Assembly (NCBI GenBank): GCA_009692585.1
Contig: SHYX01000028.1
Coordinates: 1-64,000 of the forward strand
Direction of reading: 5' to 3'
Source of the DNA: Myxococcales bacterium
GTDB taxonomy: Bacteria > Myxococcota > UBA796 > SXON01
DNA length: 64,000 nt
The stretch's first letter is position 1, and each line of letters starts with the position of its first letter. Both the position numbers and the translations under genes were made by a program. The notes under the pieces were generated by a model, which was given only the letters and a program-made list of their open reading frames with translations, ran no database searches and was not told the DNA's origin. Positions 34,322 through 43,169 of this stretch are shown one piece after another.

Positions 34322-35467
34322 ATGGGTACCGCCTACATCGTCGACGCCGTCCGCTCCCCTCTGGCACGCGTGGCCAAGGGCAAGAGCGCGCTCTCGGGCA
34401 TTCGCCCGGACGAGTTGGCCGCGGTCGTGCTGCGCGCCCTGGTCGCCCGGACCGGCATCGATCCGGCGACGATCGAGGACGTGGTCATGGGTTGCGTCAC
34501 GCCGGTCGGGGAGCAGGGACTCAACATCGGTCGGATGGCGGCGCTGGTGGCGGGCTTCCCGGTGGACGTGACCGGAACGACGGTGAACCGGATGTGCGGC
34601 AGCTCCCAGCAGGCGCTCAACTTCGCCGCGATGGGCTGCGCCTCGGGCTTCCAGGACCTGGTCATCGCCGGCGGGGTGGAGTGCATGAGCCGGGTGCCGA
34701 TGGGCAGCGACATGTTCCTGAACGGGGCCATGGCCGAGATGTCGCCCGAGCTCACCTGGCGTTACACCATCGTTCCCCAAGGGCAGAGCGCCGAGCTGGT
34801 GGCGCAGCGCTACGGTCTCGGTCGCGATGCGCTCGATGCGTATTCGGTCGAGTCGCACCGCCGGGCGGCAGCGGCACAGGACGGGGGCGCGTTTGATCGG
34901 GAGATCGTCGCCGTTGCGGACGTGGCGCGGGACGACGGCATCCGGCGCGGCTCGACGGTACAGGATCTCGCCAGGCTCAAGCCGGCGTTCCGCGAGGACG
35001 GAGTGGTCACCGCGGCCTCCAGTTCGCAGATCACCGATGGGGCGGCGGCGGTGCTGGTCGCCAGCGAGCGCGCGGTGAAGGAGTACGGGCTGCGGCCGCG
35101 CGCCAGGATCATCGCCATGGCCACCGCCGGGTGCGACCCGACGATCATGCTGACGGCGCCGGTCCCGGCCACCAAGAAGGCCCTCGCGCAGGCGGGGCTG
35201 TCGGTCCGCGACCTCGACGCCATCGAGATCAACGAGGCCTTCGCCAGCGTCGCGCTCGGCTGCGGGCAGGCGCTGGGATTGGACTTCGACAAGACCAATC
35301 GCCACGGGGGCGCCATCGCGCTGGGCCACCCGCTCGGCGCGTCCGGGGCCCGCCTCACCGCCACCCTCCTGGGCGTGCTCGAAGCCAGCGGCGGTCGTTT
35401 CGGGTTGGCAACGATGTGCATCGGTTTCGGGCAGGGGATCGCCACGATCATCGATCGGGAGGTCTAA
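34322..35467 (+). CDS. Acetyl-CoA acyltransferase (thiolase family)
   Basis: 381 aa. Thiolase motifs: the nucleophilic Cys in TVNRMCGSSQQAL, the conserved NEAFASVAL, the catalytic His in GGAIALGHPLGASG, and the second active-site Cys in ATMCIGFGQG (usually CIGGGQG). Length and motif order fit degradative or biosynthetic thiolases; the substrate chain length cannot be told. An enoyl-CoA hydratase-like gene lies 8 kb away. It begins a plus-strand set including two unknown genes and a molybdopterin oxidoreductase. Confidence 0.92.
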   Translation: MGTAYIVDAVRSPLARVAKGKSALSGIRPDELAAVVLRALVARTGIDPATIEDVVMGCVTPVGEQGLNIGRMAALVAGFPVDVTGTTVNRMCGSSQQALNFAAMGCASGFQDLVIAGGVECMSRVPMGSDMFLNGAMAEMSPELTWRYTIVPQGQSAELVAQRYGLGRDALDAYSVESHRRAAAAQDGGAFDREIVAVADVARDDGIRRGSTVQDLARLKPAFREDGVVTAASSSQITDGAAAVLVASERAVKEYGLRPRARIIAMATAGCDPTIMLTAPVPATKKALAQAGLSVRDLDAIEINEAFASVALGCGQALGLDFDKTNRHGGAIALGHPLGASGARLTATLLGVLEASGGRFGLATMCIGFGQGIATIIDREV

Positions 35468-35468
35468 G

Positions 35469-35972
35469 GTGCGCGCGCTGCTGGTCGGCACCCCGGGCCG
35501 GACACCCTTTGCCGGGCACTTCCGGGGGCGCGCGACGGCCGGCGGCGGCACGATCGCGTGGGCGGGACGGGTCAGGGGCGCGCACGCCCCCGGCGAAGCG
35601 TGGGAGGCTGCGGAGGCGGCTCGGGACGCGCTCGCGGGGCTGTCGTCGACGGTGGACGCGGACCGCTTTGCGCTGGTCGACGCCGCCTGGGCGGCGCTCC
35701 GTCAGCTCGGCGCGGCTGATCTGAGCGCGCTCCTGGTGGCGGGGGACGCGGAGGGTGTGGTGGTCGCCGCGTGTGGCCTCGGCGAGGTGCGCGCCGATGG
35801 CGCCGTGGCGGTACCTGCCGGCCACCCGCTGTACGACGAGCCCGGCGTGCGGGATCGGCCCGGCTACTTTCATCCGGAGGGGCCGGTGACCGACTGGATC
35901 GGCGTGCCGGTGGGCCTGGCGTGGCGCACCGAGGCGCTCACGACGATGTGCGGCGTGCGGAGCCCCCGATGA
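35469..35972 (+). CDS. Hypothetical protein between thiolase and an unknown coupled gene
   Basis: 167 aa from GTG 35469, one base after the thiolase stop. No signal peptide. The sequence opens with a strand-turn (RALLVGTPGRTPFAGHF) and has a central GAADLSALLVAGDAEGVVVA stretch of alternating strands that faintly recalls PP2C-type phosphatases, but no conserved Asp pair is clear. Third-position GC is high as for neighbours. Coupled by ATGA to the next gene. Confidence 0.65.
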   Translation: MRALLVGTPGRTPFAGHFRGRATAGGGTIAWAGRVRGAHAPGEAWEAAEAARDALAGLSSTVDADRFALVDAAWAALRQLGAADLSALLVAGDAEGVVVAACGLGEVRADGAVAVPAGHPLYDEPGVRDRPGYFHPEGPVTDWIGVPVGLAWRTEALTTMCGVRSPR

Positions 35973-36745
35973 GCGGCGATCCCTTCGACGACGAGCCCAC
36001 CCAGCCCAAGGCCCCGGCGGTGTCGCCGCTGGTGCGTACCGCTCGCGACGAGCTCGACGACATCGTGCGCTCGGCGCATCAGCTCGCCGATCCGGCCGAG
36101 CTGTTCGCGATGCTGGCGACGACCGCGCCCATCGCCCTGGTGGAGGTCGCCTGTGGCGCACGTGCCCCCGGCGGCGCGGTGCACGTCCGCGCGGCGCTGG
36201 CCCACGTCGAGATCCTGGAGCGGCAGCTGACGCCGCGTGGGTGCTACCCGCGCCTGGCAGAGCTGGGCGGCGAGGCGGCGGTGGACGTGCTGCGGGTGGC
36301 GGCAGAGAGGCATCCCGCCGCGGGGTGGCTGGTGAAGCTGTCCCGGAAGGTCGAGGGCCCCGGCGCCGGCCGCGTGCATCTGATCGCCGCGTCGGGTCGC
36401 CCCAGCTTCGCCCAGAGCTGTGTGGCCCATGCCGAAGCGGGCCACATCGAGGGCCTGGTCGCGGCCGCGGAGGTCACCGGGCGTGCCGAGCCAGCGGCGG
36501 CGCTCTTGCCCGTGGATGCCAACGTGGCCGCGCGCGCTGCGGCACTGGCGCTCAACACCGATCCTCACGCCCAGGTCGTCGCGCATCTGGCGGCGGCGTG
36601 GAGCCCGGAGCCGGACATGCTGGTCGCCCGGCTGGTACCCCACCTTCGCTCCCGGGCCGCTGCCGAGGCCCTGCTGGCGCAGTCGCGTCATCTGCCTCAC
36701 ACGATGCGGCTTCTCCGCGCCGTGCTCCCCGGACTGGTGGGATAA
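35969..36745 (+). CDS. Hypothetical helical protein
   Basis: 258 aa from ATG 35969 (ATGA overlap). An acidic start (SGDPFDDEPTQPKAP) leads to a mostly alpha-helical, Ala-rich body with repeated patterns (AALAHVEILERQL, RVAAERHPAAGWLVKLS, VAHLAAAWSPEPDML) that look HEAT- or ARM-like. No catalytic residues stand out. It precedes the molybdopterin oxidoreductase by 20 bp and may be an accessory or chaperone-like partner, by position only. Confidence 0.65.
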   Translation: MSGDPFDDEPTQPKAPAVSPLVRTARDELDDIVRSAHQLADPAELFAMLATTAPIALVEVACGARAPGGAVHVRAALAHVEILERQLTPRGCYPRLAELGGEAAVDVLRVAAERHPAAGWLVKLSRKVEGPGAGRVHLIAASGRPSFAQSCVAHAEAGHIEGLVAAAEVTGRAEPAAALLPVDANVAARAAALALNTDPHAQVVAHLAAAWSPEPDMLVARLVPHLRSRAAAEALLAQSRHLPHTMRLLRAVLPGLVG

Positions 36746-36765
36746 GCGCGCGTCGCGGAGGGCGG

Positions 36766-38802
36766 ATGACCGAGGAGCGATTGACCTGGTGCCGGCACGG
36801 CGAGTGTTTGGTGCCGCTGTCGGCCACGGTCGAGGGCGGCCGCATCACCGGCCTGCGCGCCAACGAAGCCCTGCCCTCGGGCCGTGGCGGCACCTGCGGA
36901 CTGTGCCTGCAGAGCGCGGACGCAGCGCAGGACCCGCGCCGCATCCTCCGCCCGCGCAAACGCGTGGGCGCCGGGTGGGAGGAGGTCGGGTGGGACGTCG
37001 CCATCGCCGAGATCGGCGCCCGTCTCAAGGCGATCCGCGGCCAGACCGGCCCGGCCTCGCTCGCGACCTATGCCGGTGCACCCGTCGGAACGCACACCCG
37101 CGGGCTCACCCGCACACTCGCCTGGACGTTGGGCCTCGGCACGCCGAACCTCTACTCGCCGCTGTCCACCATGGGTGGCGCGTGGGTGCGCGCCGCCGAG
37201 CTGATGCTCGGGCACCCGGTGGCGCTGCAAGGCGATGTGGGCCGCGCGCACTATGTGCTTTGTCTGGGTGGAAATCAGGATGCCCAGGGCTGGGGGCCTC
37301 TTCAGGCCGGGCGCACGCACGCGGGCGAGCTCGCGTTTTCGCGCAAGACCAAGGGCACCAAGGTGGTGGTGGCCGATGCGCGCACCACCCCGATGGCGGC
37401 GAGCGCCGACGTGCGCCTGCATATTCGTCCTGGAACCGAGGTGTTTCTACTTCTCGGGCTCCTCGACACCATCATCAAGAACAAGTGGCACGAAAAGCAG
37501 TACGTCGCCGACTTCACCGCCGGATGGGACGCGCTCGTCGCCGCCGTGTCGGCCTGGCCCGTGGAGCGCGTGGGCCCGATCTGTGGGGTACTACCTGAGG
37601 AGATCGCGGGCGTGGCGTTGAAGTTCTCCCGCTCGGCCATGTCGCTGGCCCACCGGTCGCCGCAGATGCTCGCGTCCGAGACGGCGACCCTGGCCTCCTG
37701 GGCGGCGATCGTCCTGCACGCGCTGACCGCGAACCTGATGCGACCGGGCGGGCTCTACGACGCCAAGGGTGTGCTGGACATCCACGCGGTCGCCGCCCAG
37801 CTCCCAACCGAAAAAGCGCCGCGGACGCGCACCGGGAACTTCCCGCTCCTCCTGCTCCAGGCACCCGGCGCGGTCCTCACCGACGAGATCGCCCGTCCGG
37901 GGGCCGGTCAGGTCCGGGCGCTGGTGTCGGTCATGGGCGATCCCGCCCGCGAGCTGCCGGGGGGTAGTCGTCTCCGTGAGGCGCTCGCATCACTCGATCT
38001 GATAGTTGCTATCGATGTCGCGGAGAATGACACCACCGCCCTGGCGCACTGGGTCTTGCCGGCCACGCACCCCTGGGAGCGGGAAGACCTGCACCTTCAC
38101 GACGGCGCGATCCTGCCGAACCGGGAGTCGGCCTGGACACCGGCCCTGGTTCCGCCCCCGGGAGAGGCGCGGTCCGAGGACCGCATCCTCGCCGACCTGT
38201 TCGGCGCCGTCGGGCCCACCGTGCGCGGGGGCGCGCACGGCCTGCACCTGCGCGCGCTGGGCGCCTACCTCGCCAAGGCCGACCTCGGGCCCTGGGAGGC
38301 CCGCGTGTTGGCGCTGGGAGGCAAGACCACCGTCGACGCTCTGCGCGAATCGGGAACCTGGCAGGGCGGCGACCACGACCGCGCCAACTGGCGCGTGACC
38401 ACGGCCTCTGGCCTCATCGAGCTGCTCCCCCCCGCGATCGCGGAGGCGCTGTCGCGACTGACGCCCCCCACGGCGCCGGCCGGCTTCGACCGTTGGTTGC
38501 AGGCCGCGGCCCCGCGTGATGCGGCGCTCCGCCCCTTCGACCGCCCCGCCGACGCCCCGGATCCGGGGGTCACCCTGCATCCCGACGCCGGCTTCGCGTC
38601 GGGTGACCGCGTGCGCATCGTGACCGAGGCCGGCTCGGTCGAGGCAACGGTGACCCTTGACGCTGGGCTCCGGCTCGACACGGTGGATCTGCCCATCGGC
38701 TACGCAACGGACGTGGCCTCGATCATTCCCCACGACCGCCTCGACCCCTTCGTCGGGGCGCCGGCATTGGCCGGGCTGCCCTGCCGGGTGGAGCGCGTCT
38801 GA
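36766..38802 (+). CDS. Molybdopterin-dependent oxidoreductase (MopB fold) with atypical Fe-S cysteine spacing
   Basis: 678 aa from ATG 36766; a GGAGGG sequence lies just upstream. The overall layout matches the DMSO-reductase/formate-dehydrogenase family: N-terminal Cys domain, ANLMRPGGLYDAKG, GNFPLLLLQAPGAVL, VIAIDVAENDTTALAHWVLPA-like P-loop segment for molybdopterin, and the C-terminal beta-barrel (HPDAGFASGDRVRI). The N-terminal cysteines are Cys9, Cys14, Cys44 and Cys47, not the usual C-x2-C-x3-C plus a lone Cys. I see no Cys, Sec or Ser at the expected metal-ligand position. Substrate unknown; the cofactor state should be treated as open. Confidence 0.83.
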   Translation: MTEERLTWCRHGECLVPLSATVEGGRITGLRANEALPSGRGGTCGLCLQSADAAQDPRRILRPRKRVGAGWEEVGWDVAIAEIGARLKAIRGQTGPASLATYAGAPVGTHTRGLTRTLAWTLGLGTPNLYSPLSTMGGAWVRAAELMLGHPVALQGDVGRAHYVLCLGGNQDAQGWGPLQAGRTHAGELAFSRKTKGTKVVVADARTTPMAASADVRLHIRPGTEVFLLLGLLDTIIKNKWHEKQYVADFTAGWDALVAAVSAWPVERVGPICGVLPEEIAGVALKFSRSAMSLAHRSPQMLASETATLASWAAIVLHALTANLMRPGGLYDAKGVLDIHAVAAQLPTEKAPRTRTGNFPLLLLQAPGAVLTDEIARPGAGQVRALVSVMGDPARELPGGSRLREALASLDLIVAIDVAENDTTALAHWVLPATHPWEREDLHLHDGAILPNRESAWTPALVPPPGEARSEDRILADLFGAVGPTVRGGAHGLHLRALGAYLAKADLGPWEARVLALGGKTTVDALRESGTWQGGDHDRANWRVTTASGLIELLPPAIAEALSRLTPPTAPAGFDRWLQAAAPRDAALRPFDRPADAPDPGVTLHPDAGFASGDRVRIVTEAGSVEATVTLDAGLRLDTVDLPIGYATDVASIIPHDRLDPFVGAPALAGLPCRVERV

Positions 38803-39167
38803 TCGCCCTGCTGGCCGCCTGCCTCATCCCCGTGGCCACGCCCCCGACGGTGATGGTCGAGGCCGTCATCGACGCCCGAGAGCCCCTGATCCCCGTCGAA
38901 GGACCGCTCATCGGCCACGGCCGCGTGGTTGGACCGTGCGCTGGAGTGGTGCGCGTCGAGCTGCTGACCAAGGACGGTCGAGCCATCGCGCGGGTCGAGG
39001 CGCCGGCGGGCTCGTGGCAGGCCGGCCCCTTTTCCGGGGTGCCCTCGGGCATCCGCTGGGGCTGTGACGCCGATGGTGACGGGCTGGTGGCCGCGGCTGA
39101 CGTGACTTCGGCCTCGACCAACGACGTCCCCGTCGCGGGTGGGGTGCTGCTGCTTCCTACTCCGTGA
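38799..39167 (+). CDS. Small lipoprotein with an EF-hand-like loop
   Basis: 122 aa if read from CTG 38799, which overlaps the previous stop as CTGA and gives the short lipobox LIALLAAC; a GTG at 38832 is the more conventional but signal-less alternative. The mature protein is a small beta-rich domain ending in CDADGDGLVAAADV, a dockerin/EF-hand-like calcium loop. The 3' end overlaps the convergent lipase-like gene by 11 bp. Function unknown. Confidence 0.6.
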   Translation: MIALLAACLIPVATPPTVMVEAVIDAREPLIPVEGPLIGHGRVVGPCAGVVRVELLTKDGRAIARVEAPAGSWQAGPFSGVPSGIRWGCDADGDGLVAAADVTSASTNDVPVAGGVLLLPTP

Positions 39168-41313
39168 TCGTCGGGGCGCCGTCGCGCACGCCGCTCCCGA
39201 CGAAGGCCGCGGCCTGTTCGGAAGCCGTCTCGGACAGCGCGCGGTGGCCCGCTTGGAACTGCAACTCACCGGCGGTCCGCTTGCCGTCGGGTGTGCTGAC
39301 GTTCTCCTTCAGGGGTGAGTCTCCATCGGCTTGATTGTAGTCCTCGTGCATGGTGCCCACCGTCGGGACCGACATCGCGCGGAGGACCGCCTCGCGCTGC
39401 GCATCCGGCACCTCCCCGTCGTCCACTCCGCTCACCACCAGGACATGTTTCGCCAGCGTGGAGGCGTCCCTCAGCACGCCCTGAGCGCTGGCCATCGGAT
39501 CGATCGGCCCCATCCACTGCTGCAGCAGCCCGACGAGGGGGTGGAAGCGGCTCACGTTGGTGTCGGCGACGGCGCGCTGCAGGGCGTGCTCGACGTCGTA
39601 GGGCGCACTGCGGAGGGTCGCCAACTCACCCACCATCCCGCTGGGATTTCCCAGGACGCCGCCGCGGAGCTCCTTGCCCCATGCCAGAATCGGCACCCCC
39701 GCATCGGCCCCCACGCCTTCGCCGACCATCCACACCTGGTCCGGGTCCAGGCCGAGAAGCGGGTCGGCGGCGAGGCGCTGGAGGACCAGACCATCCGCAA
39801 AGGCCTGGAACAGGGTGGCCCGCCAGCGGTCCGGTCGCTCGACCGCGAACCATGCCGCCAGCGGGTTCTCGGCCTCGGCGCGGTCCGCGTGGTGGGGAAG
39901 GTCGATGGACAACGTCGCGACACCTTCCTGTGCAAAGGCCTCCGCGACGCCGTTGCGAACCGCGTCCTGGGCGTCGCCACCAAGGTCACCGAGCCAGAGC
40001 GCCACGGGCCATCCAGCGTCGGGGGCGGCGCCCTGCGGCACCGTCAGGACCGCGCAGACCGAGTCGGTCTCCTGGACCACCGGGCGGAAGGTCCCGTTGT
40101 ACTGGACGGACCCGGAGGCCGAGAAGTCGGGAATGCTGACGTTGCCATGTTTCTCGGCCAGCCCCGAGGCGCCGACGCAGGCGCGCTCACAGGGGGAGGC
40201 GCCGCAGAGATCGAGCGCATTCACGCTCACGATGGTCTCGTCGCTTTCGACGACCTCCCGAGTGTAGCGCAGGTCGCGAGCGGGGTCCCCGGTCGAAAAC
40301 ACGGTCGCGGCCACGACTTCACCGCGGCTGAGGCCGTTTTCGTCGACGTAGTCGCGGAAGGGCGCAAAGGCGTCGTACGCGCGGGCGTCGGTGACGTCGT
40401 CGGGGCGTTCGTCCTGCATCAACACCTTGAAATCGTCGTCACGGAAGACCTCGGCCCCGCCGCTTTCCACGCCCTTGGTGATCCACACCGCGTAGTTGTG
40501 GTTCGGGAGCAGTTGTCTGCCCGGGAAGGTCGTGATCGCGAGCCAGTTCCGACAGACGTAGCGGTCGCGGGATTGCCGGGTGAAATACTCGAAATCGTCA
40601 ACCCCGCCGAAGTCCTCGGCATCGGCGTCGATGCTGGCGAAGTGGAGGGTGGCATCGGTGGTGCCCACGCGGATGGTGTCGAGATCCTGGGCCTTGTTGA
40701 AGCGGAACAGGACGACCGGGTCCAGCCCCCAATAGGATTGTTGCTCGATCAACGCGAGTAGCCGGCCGGCGGTCGGTGATTCGTCGCCTGGAACCGGAAA
40801 TCCGTCCATCTGCGGGCGGCCGGCGCTGTCCAGCCGTAGATTGTTGGGGAAGGGCATGCTGAAGAAGTCGAGCTCGTCGGTCGTGGGCAGGTCCGGAATC
40901 TGGTAGAGGACCTTGAACTCCTCGTCGGCCCCGGCGTCGGCGGGGCATGCACCGCCTTCCCAGTAGGGAATCTCGAGGTCGATGCACACGTCTCCGTCGC
41001 AAGAGTAACCCGCCTGGCAGTCCTCGTCTCCACCGCACGCGTCCCCGGCGCCGCCGGTCTGCGCGGCGTCGGCGTCGGCGCATTGATTGGCAGAGTTGCA
41101 CTCGAGGCTCCACGCGCAGTCGGCGGTCGCGGAGCAGTCGTCGCCGGAGAGCGCCGTTCCCGGCACACCGTCCGCCGCGCAGACGCCCGCTTGCGTGCAG
41201 GTCAGGGTGTCCTGACATGCCCCGTCGCACGGGTCCCCTTCGCCGGGCTTGACCGTACCCGACTGGATTGCGGAGTCACAGGCCAACAAACCGAGCAGCA
41301 ACAGCGGACGCAT
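39157..41313 (-). CDS. Large lipoprotein related to virulence-factor lipases, catalytic serine replaced
   Basis: 718 aa with signal MRPLLLLGLLAC. A Cys-rich N-terminal segment (DPCDGACQDTLTCTQ ... CSATADCAWSLECNS) of about six disulfide pairs precedes a domain starting FFSMPFPNNLRLDSAGRP, as in bacterial virulence-factor lipase N-termini. An alpha/beta-hydrolase domain follows: WPVALWLGDLGGDAQDA, TLSIDLPHHADRAE and the nucleophile elbow, which reads WMVGEGVGADAG where G-x-S-x-G is expected, placing Gly533 at the serine position. It is probably catalytically dead or uses another residue. Myxobacterial genomes carry many such large Cys-rich lipoproteins; a binding role is plausible. Confidence 0.75.
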   Translation of the reverse strand: MRPLLLLGLLACDSAIQSGTVKPGEGDPCDGACQDTLTCTQAGVCAADGVPGTALSGDDCSATADCAWSLECNSANQCADADAAQTGGAGDACGGDEDCQAGYSCDGDVCIDLEIPYWEGGACPADAGADEEFKVLYQIPDLPTTDELDFFSMPFPNNLRLDSAGRPQMDGFPVPGDESPTAGRLLALIEQQSYWGLDPVVLFRFNKAQDLDTIRVGTTDATLHFASIDADAEDFGGVDDFEYFTRQSRDRYVCRNWLAITTFPGRQLLPNHNYAVWITKGVESGGAEVFRDDDFKVLMQDERPDDVTDARAYDAFAPFRDYVDENGLSRGEVVAATVFSTGDPARDLRYTREVVESDETIVSVNALDLCGASPCERACVGASGLAEKHGNVSIPDFSASGSVQYNGTFRPVVQETDSVCAVLTVPQGAAPDAGWPVALWLGDLGGDAQDAVRNGVAEAFAQEGVATLSIDLPHHADRAEAENPLAAWFAVERPDRWRATLFQAFADGLVLQRLAADPLLGLDPDQVWMVGEGVGADAGVPILAWGKELRGGVLGNPSGMVGELATLRSAPYDVEHALQRAVADTNVSRFHPLVGLLQQWMGPIDPMASAQGVLRDASTLAKHVLVVSGVDDGEVPDAQREAVLRAMSVPTVGTMHEDYNQADGDSPLKENVSTPDGKRTAGELQFQAGHRALSETASEQAAAFVGSGVRDGAPTITE

Positions 41314-41349
41314 GGCGTCATCCTACCGCGGATCTGGCTACGCTGGCGC

Positions 41350-42417
41350 ATGGACATCGTGACGCTGCTCGCCGAGGTGCTGACTTCGGGCGGGAGCGAC
41401 CTCCATCTCGTCGCGGGGGCTCCGCCGACGATGCGCATCCACGGCGAGGTACGCGCCCTCTCGGCCCCCGTCCTCGACCGGCCGGCCTGTGATGCGCTGG
41501 TGCGCTCCGTCCTCCAGCACCACCAGTTGGTGGCGCTCGATCGGGATTGGCAACTCTCGGTGTCGGTGGAGGTCCAGGACCCCCGCAACGACGGTGTGCT
41601 GGGCCAGTTCCGGGTGTCGGTGCACTTGCGGGATGGCATCGCCGAGGCCGCGATCCGGGTGACCCCGCGGCGCACGCGCTCACCCGACGAACTGGGCCTG
41701 CCGCCGGTGGTCAAGGAGCTGGTACTCAAAGACGCCGGTCTGGTGCTGGTGACCGGTCCGACCGGCCAGGGCAAGACCACCACCTTCAACGCGCTGATCG
41801 ACTACTTGAACCAGCGCAAGCAGGTCAAGATCATCACCATTGAGGACCCGATCGAGTACCGCCACCAGCACCGGAAGGCGCTGGTCGTCCAGCTCGAGGT
41901 CAACACCGATACCCGCAGCTTCGCCGAGGCTTTACGCCACGCCCTTCGCGAGGACGCTGACGTCATCTGCATCGGCGAGATGCGCGACCTCGAGACCATC
42001 GCGACCGCGCTGACCGCCGCCGAGACCGGGCATCTGGTGCTCGCGACGTTGCACACCACCAACGCCGCCAGCACGATCTCCAGGATCATCGACGTGTTTC
42101 CGGCCGCCCAACAGGGTCAGGTGAAGGTTCAACTGGCGAACACCCTCACCGCGGTGATCTCGCAGCGGCTCCTTCCCCGCGCCGACGGCCGGGGCCGCGT
42201 CCTCGCCACCGAGGCGCTCGTCGTGACCGACGCGGTCCGCAACCTCATCCGTGAGCACAAGCTTCATCAGCTTCACAACGTGATGTCCACCGGGCGCGCG
42301 CTGGGCATGCAGCGCCTCGAGGACCACCTGCGGGTCTTGTTGGAACAGGGGATGATCACCCGGAGCGTGGCGGCGATGGCCGCGACAGACCCGAGGATCA
42401 TCCAGGACCTGCTGTAG
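41350..42417 (+). CDS. PilT/PilU-family type IV pilus retraction ATPase
   Basis: 355 aa. The N-terminal PAS-like domain begins VTLLAEVLTSGGSDLHLVAG (the SDxHL motif), then Walker A GPTGQGKTTTFNAL, the Asp box IITIEDPIEYRH, Walker B DVICIGEMRDLETI and the His box TGHLVLATLHT. These define the PilT group that powers pilus retraction by ATP hydrolysis as a cytoplasmic hexamer. The canonical C-terminal AIRNLIRE-like helix appears as AVRNLIREHKLHQL. No other pilus gene lies in the window, so it is an isolated paralogue. Divergent from the lipase-like gene across 36 bp. Confidence 0.93.
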   Translation: MDIVTLLAEVLTSGGSDLHLVAGAPPTMRIHGEVRALSAPVLDRPACDALVRSVLQHHQLVALDRDWQLSVSVEVQDPRNDGVLGQFRVSVHLRDGIAEAAIRVTPRRTRSPDELGLPPVVKELVLKDAGLVLVTGPTGQGKTTTFNALIDYLNQRKQVKIITIEDPIEYRHQHRKALVVQLEVNTDTRSFAEALRHALREDADVICIGEMRDLETIATALTAAETGHLVLATLHTTNAASTISRIIDVFPAAQQGQVKVQLANTLTAVISQRLLPRADGRGRVLATEALVVTDAVRNLIREHKLHQLHNVMSTGRALGMQRLEDHLRVLLEQGMITRSVAAMAATDPRIIQDLL

Positions 42418-42419
42418 CC

Positions 42420-43115
42420 TCAGGGTCGAACTCTCCGGTCGTACAGGATCGCCTCCGCCGGGCGTTCGCGCGCCAGCGACGCCCCCGTGTGGTCGGCGTC
42501 GATGAGCTCCTTGGCCAGCAAAAGCGCCGTCCGATCGCGCCCGGCGATCTGGGTGGCCCATGCCAGCGCTTCGGCCCGGGGGTCATCGGAGATCCGGTTG
42601 ACCAGCCCCCACGCGAGGGCCGTCGCGGCATCGAGGACCTCGCCGCCGAGGATCACGGCCTTGGCCCTGGACGCGCCGACCAGCCGGGTGAGGCGGGTGG
42701 TTCCACCGGCGCTGGGAACCATGCCGAGGGCCGTCTCCGGCAGCGAAAAGCGGGCCCGCCGGCCGGCCACCCGCAGATCGCAGGCCAGCGCCAGCTCGAA
42801 GCCGCCCGCGACGGCCGCGCCTTGAACCGCCGCGAGCACGATCACCGACAATCGGGCGATGGCGGTGAACGTGAGTTGGCTGTGCAGCGCCAGGGCCTCC
42901 AGCGGACCGGCGCCCGACATCGCCTGAAGATCGGCGCCCCCGCAAAAGGCGCGCTCACCGCTGGACGTGATCACCAGCACGGGGTGGAGCGCCGCCAATT
43001 CGTGGGCTCCGGCGAGGAGTTGGTCGAGGTGGTCGCGACCGTAGGCGTGTGCGCGCGCGGGCCGGTCCAGGGTGAGCACGCCGACCGGGCCGTGACTGTC
43101 GAGAAGAACGGGCAT
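42420..43115 (-). CDS. Enoyl-CoA hydratase/isomerase (crotonase) family protein
   Basis: 231 aa from ATG 43115, slightly short for the family (~260). Crotonase motifs: the first oxyanion-hole loop in SGERAFCGGADLQAM, then AAVQGAAVAGGFELALACDLRVA and LPETALGMVPSAGGTTRLTRLVG, where a Glu sits near the catalytic position. AWGLVNRI marks the C-terminal helical part. It adds water across or isomerises enoyl-CoA thioesters. Convergent with pilT, two bases between stops; divergent from slyD across 54 bp. Confidence 0.88.
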   Translation of the reverse strand: MPVLLDSHGPVGVLTLDRPARAHAYGRDHLDQLLAGAHELAALHPVLVITSSGERAFCGGADLQAMSGAGPLEALALHSQLTFTAIARLSVIVLAAVQGAAVAGGFELALACDLRVAGRRARFSLPETALGMVPSAGGTTRLTRLVGASRAKAVILGGEVLDAATALAWGLVNRISDDPRAEALAWATQIAGRDRTALLLAKELIDADHTGASLARERPAEAILYDRRVRP

Positions 43116-43169
43116 GAACACGCGTACCACCGGCTCGCGCCTTGCGGGGCCATCCGTTAGCCGACGGCG

